Assembly (NCBI GenBank): GCA_900313435.1
Contig: OMRF01000388.1
Coordinates: 1-5,195, forward strand
From: an uncultured Lachnospiraceae bacterium
GTDB taxonomy: Bacteria; Bacillota; Clostridia; Lachnospirales; Lachnospiraceae
Length of the DNA: 5,195 nucleotides
Direction of reading: 5' to 3'
Made by a program: the position numbers and the translations under genes. The notes under the pieces are model-generated. The model worked only from the letters and a program-made list of their open reading frames with translations. It ran no database searches and was not told where the DNA came from. Below, one piece after another: positions 1 through 5,044 of this stretch (within the stretch, counting starts at the first letter, position 1; every line of letters starts with the position of its first letter).

Positions 1-166
1 ACCTTTTGCTTATGACGCGGTCAGGCGGGACGGCATATTCATAACAAGCGGCATAATAGATTTCAGGGCAGATGATGTGAAGGAAGCGCTCAATAAAGCA
101 GGTTTTTTAATACTTGAAGAAAAAAGCCTCGGTGAGTGGCGCTCATTTGTCGCGAGGAAAAAATGA
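1..166 (+). CDS. prmA: Ribosomal protein L11 methyltransferase (PrmA), C-terminal fragment
   Basis: This is the last 54 codons of a gene that begins before the window; the reading frame has full codons from base 2 and stops with TGA at 164-166. PrmA is a cytoplasmic SAM-dependent enzyme that methylates ribosomal protein L11. The visible residues are the family's C-terminal end: the strand-turn motif GIFITSGII, then a helix ending in an aromatic glycine pair (NKAGF), then the conserved GEW of the final strand (SLGEWRSFVARKK). The SAM-binding motifs lie outside the window. The stop overlaps the desulfurase start by 4 bases (ATGA), so the two are probably co-transcribed and translationally coupled. 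In many Firmicutes rsmE follows prmA; here it does not. RsmE was considered as an alternative for the fragment, but its C-terminus does not carry the SGII or GEW motifs. Confidence 0.87.
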   Translation, partial: PFAYDAVRRDGIFITSGIIDFRADDVKEALNKAGFLILEEKSLGEWRSFVARKK

Positions 167-1323
167 AAGAAATATATCTGGACAACGCGGCAACAACACG
201 CTGCCTTCCTGACGCCGCAAAAAAGGCATATGATGTCATGACGCAGGATTTCGGAAATCCCTCATCGCTTCACATGAAGGGCGTTGAAGCGGAGAAATAT
301 CTTGATGAAGCGCGACATGTCATTTCAAAAAGCTTACGCTGCAAGGAGAAGGAGATAATCTTTACTTCCGGCGGCTCGGAATCAAACAATACGGCTATAA
401 TCGGCGGAGCTCTTCGAAATCAAAGGAACGGGAAACATATCATAACCACGGCTATCGAGCACGAGGCCGTCCTTTCCCCCATCCGTTCCCTTGAAAAAAG
501 AGGCTTTTCAGTCACGTACCTTCCTGTATCAAAGGAGGGGATAGTTTTACTTGATGAGCTTTCAAATGCGCTTTCTTCTGATACCGTCCTGGTTTCCATC
601 ATGCATGTAAATAACGAGACCGGGGCGGTGCAGCCAGTGGAAGAAGCTGCAAGGCTCATTCATTCAAAAAATAAAAAGACCATCTTTCATGTGGATGCCA
701 TCCAGTCCTTCGCGAAGCTTCCCATAGATCTTCGGGATACAGAGATCGACATGCTGTCGGTGAGCGGGCATAAGCTCCACGCCCCGAAGGGGAGCGGCTT
801 TCTCTTCGTGAGGGATAAAGTCCTTCTTGATCCCCTGATCTATGGCGGAGGGCAGGAGGGCGGTCTTCGTTCCGGGACGCAGAATGTTCCGGCAATAGCG
901 GGACTGTGTGAAAGCGTCCGTTTCATGACAGGTGATATAAAGGAGCATCTAAAGCACTTCAGGGAGCTTAGAGAAAGGCTATTATCCGGGCTTTCCGACC
1001 TTGACGGAATTTCCGTTAACGGACCTTTTAATCCGGAAAAGCAAGCACCCTATATTGTGAGCCTCAGCGTAAAAGATGTAAGGGCAGAGGTCCTTCTTCA
1101 CGCGCTTGAAGAGAAGGGCATCTTTGTAGGCGCAGGCTCCGCCTGTTCTTCGAACCGCCCTCATGTTTCGGGAACGCTTCAGGCGATGGGACTTGAGAAA
1201 GACCTCCTTGACAAAACGATCAGGCTGTCATTCTCGGTATTCACAACAGATGAGGAGATCGATGAGACAGTCGCTGCAATGAAGGAGCTTGTACCGGTTC
1301 TTTCAAGATACAGGAGAGGATGA
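163..1323 (+). CDS. Cysteine desulfurase, group I (NifS/IscS type), likely partner of ThiI
   Basis: This 386-residue PLP enzyme takes sulfur from L-cysteine as a protein persulfide, releasing alanine. The N-terminus IYLDNAATT is the family hallmark. Visible active-site features are H100 (IEHEAV), the NNETG motif, D178 and Q181 (HVDAIQS), the PLP lysine K204 (SGHKLHAPKG), the loop GGGQEGGLRSGT and the catalytic C328 in GAGSACSS, inside the long mobile loop typical of group I. All key residues are intact. I chose ATG at 163 because GAGG lies 5 bases upstream, it forms an ATGA overlap with prmA, and the protein then begins MKEIYLDNAATT as usual; an upstream in-frame GTG at 136 would add nine unconserved residues. 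The stop overlaps thiI by ATGA. The tight pairing with a rhodanese-less ThiI resembles the NifZ-ThiI pair of Bacillus subtilis, so a role in tRNA 4-thiouridine synthesis is inferred. A wider Fe-S role cannot be excluded, although no iscU or sufU lies nearby. Confidence 0.93.
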   Translation: MKEIYLDNAATTRCLPDAAKKAYDVMTQDFGNPSSLHMKGVEAEKYLDEARHVISKSLRCKEKEIIFTSGGSESNNTAIIGGALRNQRNGKHIITTAIEHEAVLSPIRSLEKRGFSVTYLPVSKEGIVLLDELSNALSSDTVLVSIMHVNNETGAVQPVEEAARLIHSKNKKTIFHVDAIQSFAKLPIDLRDTEIDMLSVSGHKLHAPKGSGFLFVRDKVLLDPLIYGGGQEGGLRSGTQNVPAIAGLCESVRFMTGDIKEHLKHFRELRERLLSGLSDLDGISVNGPFNPEKQAPYIVSLSVKDVRAEVLLHALEEKGIFVGAGSACSSNRPHVSGTLQAMGLEKDLLDKTIRLSFSVFTTDEEIDETVAAMKELVPVLSRYRRG

Positions 1324-2510
1324 AATTGATATATAAAGCGTTCATGCTGAAATATGGAGAGATAGGCGTGAAGGGTAAGAACCGCGCCGTTTTTGAGGAA
1401 GCCCTGCGCCGCTCAACGGAGGATGCTCTTTCAAAAGTGGGTGATGGCTTTGTCGTTACCCGGCCCAACGGAAGGATACTTGCCGAGGCAAAGGGAGATT
1501 ACGATTTTGATGAAGCGGTAAATGCCTTAAAAAAGGTCTTCGGGTATGTGAGCTTTCATCCGGCGAAGGTTGTTGATGACAGAGGACTCGAAGACCTTTA
1601 CAAAGAGGTGATCTCGCTTTTTGCAGAGGAATACGGGAAGGATGCCCATGCGACTTTCAAGGTCAAGTGCAAAAGAGGGAGGAAGAATTATCCTCTTGAT
1701 TCGATGGAACTTGCCGCAGCGGTGGGAGAGCAGCTGCTAAACGCCTTCCCCGGTCTTTCTGTAGATGTCCATGAGCCCGAGATCTATGTCCATGTAGAAA
1801 TCAGGGAAAAGATATACATCTATTCAAAGGAATTTGAGGGACAAAAGGGCCTTCCGAGGGGCGTCAGCGGGAAGACCATGCTCCTTCTTTCCGGCGGGAT
1901 AGACTCTCCCGTGGCGGGCTACAGGATGGCGCGCCGCGGAGTGCTGCTTGAAGCTGTTTATTTTCATGCGCCTCCTTATACTTCAGAGAGGGCAAAGAAC
2001 AAGGTAGTGAAGCTGGGGGAACTGATAAGCGCCTACACAGGCCCATTTAAGCTTCATATAGTTAATTTCACCGATATACAGTTGAAGATACTGGATCTTT
2101 GTCCGCGGGACGAGCTTACAATAATAATGCGCCGCTACATGATGCGGATAGCTGAGACACTCGCTCTTGAGACAGACTGCCTTTCCATCACTACAGGAGA
2201 ATCCATAGGACAGGTGGCTTCACAGACCATGCAGTCGCTGAACTGCACGAACGCGGTCACATCTCTTCCCGTTTTCAGACCTCTCATTACCTATGACAAG
2301 CAGGAGATAATGGACGAGTCTGAAAGGATAGGGACCTATGAGACTTCTGTGCTCCCCTACGAGGACTGCTGCACGATATTTGTTGCAAAGCACCCTGTTA
2401 CAAAGCCAAGGCTTTCAGTGATAGAAAAGTCGGAAGAGCGTCTTATTTCCGAAATAGAGCCGCTTCTTGAAGAAGCTTTAAGGACTGAAGAGATCGTAGA
2501 GATAAGATAA
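1320..2510 (+). CDS. thiI: tRNA 4-thiouridine synthetase ThiI (tRNA uracil 4-sulfurtransferase), without rhodanese domain
   Basis: This 396-residue enzyme adenylates uridine 8 of tRNA and replaces its oxygen with sulfur, giving s4U; in some bacteria it also feeds thiamin thiazole synthesis. Domains in order are an N-terminal ferredoxin-like domain (about 1-60, with YGEIGVKGKNR), a THUMP RNA-binding domain (about 60-165) and a PP-loop ATP pyrophosphatase domain (about 175-396). The PP-loop is SGGIDSP at 191-197, followed by GESIGQVASQ at 293-302 and the cysteine pair C350-C351 in YEDCCTIF; by alignment C351 probably matches E. coli C344. The C-terminal rhodanese domain of the roughly 480-residue E. 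coli protein is absent, as in B. subtilis, so sulfur must come directly from the desulfurase encoded just upstream. The start is ATG 1320 (ATGA overlap). An in-frame TTG at 1326, giving MIYKAF, has a better-spaced GGAGAGG and is a real alternative. Confidence 0.96.
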   Translation: MKLIYKAFMLKYGEIGVKGKNRAVFEEALRRSTEDALSKVGDGFVVTRPNGRILAEAKGDYDFDEAVNALKKVFGYVSFHPAKVVDDRGLEDLYKEVISLFAEEYGKDAHATFKVKCKRGRKNYPLDSMELAAAVGEQLLNAFPGLSVDVHEPEIYVHVEIREKIYIYSKEFEGQKGLPRGVSGKTMLLLSGGIDSPVAGYRMARRGVLLEAVYFHAPPYTSERAKNKVVKLGELISAYTGPFKLHIVNFTDIQLKILDLCPRDELTIIMRRYMMRIAETLALETDCLSITTGESIGQVASQTMQSLNCTNAVTSLPVFRPLITYDKQEIMDESERIGTYETSVLPYEDCCTIFVAKHPVTKPRLSVIEKSEERLISEIEPLLEEALRTEEIVEIR

Positions 2511-2541
2511 AAAAACGGCATACGGTTTTTACCGTATGCCG
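2509..2541 (-). terminator. Intrinsic terminator of the HPr-like gene, between convergent genes
   Basis: A perfect 11-bp inverted repeat (CGGCATACGGT at 2516-2526 and its complement at 2531-2541) encloses a 4-base loop. Read on the minus strand, the stem is followed at once by seven T residues (complement of the A-run 2509-2515), the classic Rho-independent layout, 27 bases past the HPr-like stop codon. The thiI stop codon lies inside the A-run. On the plus strand the hairpin is not followed by a T-tract, so for thiI it may act only as a weak terminator or as a 3'-end barrier. Confidence 0.85.
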
Positions 2542-2567
2542 CGTGTAAAACGAATAAAAATGAATCT

Positions 2568-2795
2568 TTACACCTGATAGGGCTTGATCGCTTCAAGGAT
2601 CGCAGCATCATCATCAGCATGGATCGTAAGCTCGATGGGCTGTGAAAGATCAAGTGAGAAGATACCCATTATTGATTTCGCATCGATCACATAGCGTCCG
2701 CTGATCAGATCAAAATCAGAATCGAACTTTGAGATCGTGTTCACGAAAGACTTTACCTTGTCGATAGAATTGAGAGATATAGCAACTTTCTTCAT
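2568..2795 (-). CDS. HPr-family protein lacking the phosphorylatable histidine (HPr/Crh-like)
   Basis: This 75-residue protein fits the HPr fold. Its middle, DAKSIMGIFSL (about 38-48), matches the KSIMGVMSL segment of HPr, with S41 in the place of HPr Ser46, the target of HPr kinase. SKFDSDF (22-28) matches the SKYDADV region. Anchoring on these motifs without gaps, HPr His15 falls on S10 and Arg17 on D12; the usual G-H-A-R-P is absent, and the only histidine (H59) is far away. It is therefore unlikely to carry phosphate from PTS enzyme I to sugar permeases; a regulatory role like that of B. subtilis Crh, which also lacks His15, is inferred. No signal peptide or membrane segment is seen. The start is well supported by AGGAGG (complement of 2804-2809) 8 bases upstream of ATG. 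It stands alone on the minus strand with its own promoter and terminator, between thiI and mtaB. The family call is firm; the function is not. Confidence 0.85.
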   Translation of the reverse strand: MKKVAISLNSIDKVKSFVNTISKFDSDFDLISGRYVIDAKSIMGIFSLDLSQPIELTIHADDDAAILEAIKPYQV

Positions 2796-2839
2796 GTTTG
2801 TAACCTCCTAAAAAAAGATTTCTGCTTCTTTAGTTCCAT

Positions 2840-2867
2840 TTTATTCTTTGTACGCCTGCAATATAAT
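2840..2867 (+). promoter_or_regulatory. mtaB: Candidate promoter for the mtaB operon
   Basis: A perfect TATAAT lies at 2862-2867, 27 bases before the mtaB start codon. The best -35 match at a legal distance is weak (TTTATT at 2840-2845, 16-base spacer, 3 of 6). The region upstream is A/T-rich, which may compensate. Initiation would fall near 2874, inside a run of nine A residues, giving a leader of only about 20 bases. The TATAAT overlaps the -10 box of the opposing promoter by four bases. The location fits, because mtaB needs a promoter downstream of the minus-strand gene, but the weak -35 keeps confidence moderate. Confidence 0.5.
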
Positions 2868-2888
2868 TCAAAAAAAAAGAATTGTCAA
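2860..2888 (-). promoter_or_regulatory. Sigma-A type promoter of the HPr-like gene
   Basis: On the minus strand a perfect -35 box TTGACA (complement of 2883-2888) is separated by exactly 17 bases from the -10 box TATATT (complement of 2860-2865, 5 of 6 to consensus). The spacer holds nine consecutive T residues. The predicted start is near 2853, giving a leader of about 58 bases that contains a U-run directly before the AGGAGG site. It overlaps the predicted plus-strand promoter of mtaB. Confidence 0.8.
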
Positions 2889-2894
2889 CCACCT

Positions 2895-4289
2895 ATGAAA
2901 GAAAATAGAAGGGCAGCCTTCCTGAGTCTCGGCTGCAAAGTCAACGAATACGAAACTGAAAGGCTAAGGGAGAGTTTCCTTGCTGCCGGATATGAGATTG
3001 TTCTTTTTTCAGAACAAGCCGATGTCTATGTGGTGAATACCTGCACCGTCACCGCCGAGGCCGACAGAAAGTCGAGGCAGATGCTGCGAAGAGCAAAAAA
3101 GCTAAACCCTGATGCTGTGACAGTATGTGCCGGCTGCTTCTCAGAGAGTGCTGTAAAAAAGCTTGGCGAAGATCTCGTCTTTTCAGAGACAGGCGCGGAC
3201 ATTATCGCAGGAAATGCCACAAAGTCCGATATCGTTGCCCTTGTGGAAAAATACTTAACAACACGCGAAAGGATACTGAGCCTTCCGGATATCAATGAAA
3301 AGGGGCTCTCTTATGAAAAGACAGACATTTCTACAAAAGGAAAGGCTTTTGAAGGAGACGAAGAGAGAGTAAGGGCCTTTCTGAAGATACAGGACGGCTG
3401 TGACAGATTCTGCTCCTATTGCCTGATCCCCTACGCCAGGGGAAGATCAAGGAGCCGCGATACCGGCGCCATAATAAGTGAAGCGAAGGATTTTATAATA
3501 AACAAAAAAAGGGAGATAGTCCTTACAGGCATTAATATTTCATCATACAGGGGACCTTCTGGTGAAGGCCTTTTTGATCTTACAGCTTCTTTATGTGATG
3601 AGCTTACAGGGCTTTTCGGAAATGAAGGCATAAGGATACGTCTCAGCTCGCTTGAACCCAATTCCTTCAAAGAGGAAGATATAAAGAGGCTCTCAGGGAA
3701 AGGGCAGATCTGCCCGCACTTTCACCTCTCCCTTCAGAGCGGCTCGGACAGCGTCCTTAAGAGGATGAACAGGCACTATACAACGCAGGAGGTCCTTACT
3801 TCGGTAAAGATACTCCGCGAATACTTTGATGATCCCGCGATCACGGCAGATATTATCGCAGGCTTTCCCGGGGAGACTGAAAAAGAGTTTGAAGAGACTC
3901 TTCTTTTCGCTGAAAAGGTAGGATTTGCAAAGATCCATGTCTTTCCCTTTTCAAAAAGAGAAGGGACAAAAGCCTTTTCCATGGAAGGACAGGTGAAAAA
4001 GAGCGAGAAGCTTTTTAGGACGGGAAGGCTTATTGAGCTTCAGGATGCGCTGAGGGAAGAATATATTAGCAGGAACATAGGGCGCGAGTCCACAGTCCTC
4101 ATAGAAGAAAAGGAGGTAAGCGGCGGCACCGCTTTTTTCTCGGGTTATACCGAAAGATATATAAGGACTTATATCCCCTTAGAGAAAGCCCCGGACGATA
4201 TTTCTCCGGGATGCATGGTAAAGGGCGTCACAAAAAGGGGCGAGGGGAATGATCGCTTGATTATTGATAGCGATTTTATTATACTGTAA
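2895..4289 (+). CDS. mtaB: tRNA t6A37 methylthiotransferase MtaB (radical SAM)
   Basis: This 464-residue enzyme adds a methylthio group to t6A at position 37 of tRNA, giving ms2t6A, which steadies codon reading. Domains are the N-terminal MTTase domain with cluster-binding cysteines C14 (LGCKVNEYE), C50 (NTCTVT) and C81 (AGC), a radical SAM core (about 160-390) with C169, C173 and C176 in the CxxxCxxC motif DGCDRFCSYCLIPYARG, and a C-terminal TRAM-like RNA-binding region (about 400-464). LGCKVN and NTCTVT are typical of MtaB rather than of MiaB or RimO, and it corresponds to B. subtilis YqeV. Length is normal and all six cluster cysteines are present. ATG 2895 gives the expected N-terminus, but no Shine-Dalgarno site precedes it; the bases just upstream are pyrimidine-rich. 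It is the first gene of the second plus-strand operon, 39 bases before ireB. Confidence 0.95.
   Translation: MKENRRAAFLSLGCKVNEYETERLRESFLAAGYEIVLFSEQADVYVVNTCTVTAEADRKSRQMLRRAKKLNPDAVTVCAGCFSESAVKKLGEDLVFSETGADIIAGNATKSDIVALVEKYLTTRERILSLPDINEKGLSYEKTDISTKGKAFEGDEERVRAFLKIQDGCDRFCSYCLIPYARGRSRSRDTGAIISEAKDFIINKKREIVLTGINISSYRGPSGEGLFDLTASLCDELTGLFGNEGIRIRLSSLEPNSFKEEDIKRLSGKGQICPHFHLSLQSGSDSVLKRMNRHYTTQEVLTSVKILREYFDDPAITADIIAGFPGETEKEFEETLLFAEKVGFAKIHVFPFSKREGTKAFSMEGQVKKSEKLFRTGRLIELQDALREEYISRNIGRESTVLIEEKEVSGGTAFFSGYTERYIRTYIPLEKAPDDISPGCMVKGVTKRGEGNDRLIIDSDFIIL
4257..4285 (+). promoter_or_regulatory. Possible internal promoter for ireB-ruvX
   Basis: Inside the last codons of mtaB, TTGATT (4257-4262, 4 of 6) and TATACT (4280-4285, 5 of 6) are separated by 17 bases. 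A transcript would start near 4292 and have a leader of about 36 bases before ireB. The segment encodes an Ile/Asp/Phe-rich tail and is A/T-rich for that reason, so a chance match is possible. No terminator separates mtaB from ireB, so read-through from mtaB is expected in any case. Confidence 0.35.
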
Positions 4290-4328
4290 TGGCTGATTTT
4301 TGGATTTTATGAAAGTGGGAATTATCTT

Positions 4329-4598
4329 ATGAGCAGCGATCTTTCAAATACACAATATTTCAAGGTTGAGTCGGAAAAGACTGTAGGAGTGAAGGACATT
4401 CTCAAAAATGTCTATGAGGCTCTTTCAGAAAAAGGCTACAACCCGGTGAACCAGATAGTCGGATATATCATGTCAGGTGATCCCACCTTCATTACCAGTC
4501 ACAATAACGCCCGCTCTCTTATAATGAGGGTCGAACGCGATGAGCTGGTAGAGGAGCTTTTAAAGGAATATATTGATAGAGAAGCCTGGAAGAAGTGA
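4329..4598 (+). CDS. ireB: IreB family regulatory phosphoprotein (UPF0297)
   Basis: This small cytoplasmic protein of 89 residues has the usual length of the family. The core motifs NVYEALSEKGYNPVNQIVGY (about 28-47), SGDPTFITSHNNAR (49-62) and ERDELVEELLKEYI (69-82) identify it clearly. In Enterococcus faecalis, IreB is phosphorylated on N-terminal threonines by the PASTA kinase IreK and restrains cephalosporin resistance; B. subtilis YrzL is a homologue. Here T8 (NTQYF) is the best-placed equivalent of a phosphorylated threonine, flanked by S2, S3 and S6; this assignment is inferred. The start codon ATG 4329 has only a weak purine patch (AAGTGGGA at 4313-4320), and a 7-codon frame from 4309 ends across it in an ATGA overlap. 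ireB is followed immediately by ruvX and a DUF1292 gene, the conserved Firmicutes order (yrzL-yrrK-yrzB). Confidence 0.93.
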   Translation: MSSDLSNTQYFKVESEKTVGVKDILKNVYEALSEKGYNPVNQIVGYIMSGDPTFITSHNNARSLIMRVERDELVEELLKEYIDREAWKK

Positions 4599-4600
4599 GT

Positions 4601-5044
4601 ATGGAGCGTATCCTCGCTCTGGATTTCGGCGCGCATACAGTTGGCACGGCCGTATCCGATGAGCTGCTCCTCACTGCCCAGCCTACTTTTGCCGGGATCA
4701 TAAGGCGAAAGAAGCCCGGGAAATTAAGACAAACGCTAGCGGCGATAGAAGAGCTTGTCAAAGCATATCATATCGGGACGATCGTCCTTGGATTTCCCTT
4801 GAATATGGATGGGACCGAAGGAAAGCGCTGTGAAGAGACGCGGGAGTTTTCCGCTCTTCTTGAAAAGCGGTTTCAGCTGCCCGTGATATTTGTGGACGAG
4901 AGGCTGACTACGGTGGAGGCTCTCGAAGAGATGGAGCTTTCAGGCCAGAAGGACATAAAGAAGCACGTGGACGAAGCCGCTGCCATCATCATACTTCAGG
5001 ATTATCTGGACCAGGAATATCAAAAGAGAAAAGAAAATGGATGA
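4601..5044 (+). CDS. ruvX: RuvX/YqgF family Holliday-junction-resolvase-like nuclease (probable pre-16S rRNA nuclease)
   Basis: This 147-residue protein has an RNase H-like fold. The family's acidic sites are present: D8 in the first strand (ILALDFG), E100 in VDERLTT (98-104) and D124 in VDEAAAIIILQDYL. The loop FPLNMDGTEG (65-74) is also diagnostic. In E. coli YqgF takes part in 5' maturation of 16S rRNA; a resolvase function has also been proposed for the family from its fold. I chose ATG 4601 because the protein then begins MERILALDFG, the usual start, with GGAAGAAG at 4588-4595 five bases upstream. A GTG at 4595 is possible: it would add two residues and overlap the ireB stop as GTGA. The 3' end overlaps the next gene by 8 bases. 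The operon context with ireB and DUF1292 supports the call. Confidence 0.93.
   Translation: MERILALDFGAHTVGTAVSDELLLTAQPTFAGIIRRKKPGKLRQTLAAIEELVKAYHIGTIVLGFPLNMDGTEGKRCEETREFSALLEKRFQLPVIFVDERLTTVEALEEMELSGQKDIKKHVDEAAAIIILQDYLDQEYQKRKENG

Noticed and set aside
136..165. GTG at 136 as the desulfurase start
   Set aside because: It adds nine residues absent from the family and would overlap prmA by 31 bases. ATG at 163 has a well-spaced GAGG and gives the normal MKEIYLDNAATT start.
664..948. Open frame of 94 codons on the minus strand inside the desulfurase gene
   Set aside because: It lies fully opposite a strongly conserved gene, has no ribosome-binding site or recognisable domain, and its composition is that of a reverse-complement shadow.
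2357..2653. Minus-strand open frame of 98 codons spanning the end of thiI, the hairpin and part of the HPr-like gene
   Set aside because: It crosses the terminator and overlaps the well-supported HPr-like gene in another frame. The HPr-like frame has the promoter, AGGAGG site and family match.
3026..3295. Open frame of 89 codons on the minus strand inside mtaB
   Set aside because: It is antisense to the conserved MTTase domain, has no family resemblance, and lacks start-site support.
4290..4328. Terminator between mtaB and ireB
   Set aside because: The 39-base gap has T-rich stretches but no stable hairpin, so the genes are treated as one transcript.
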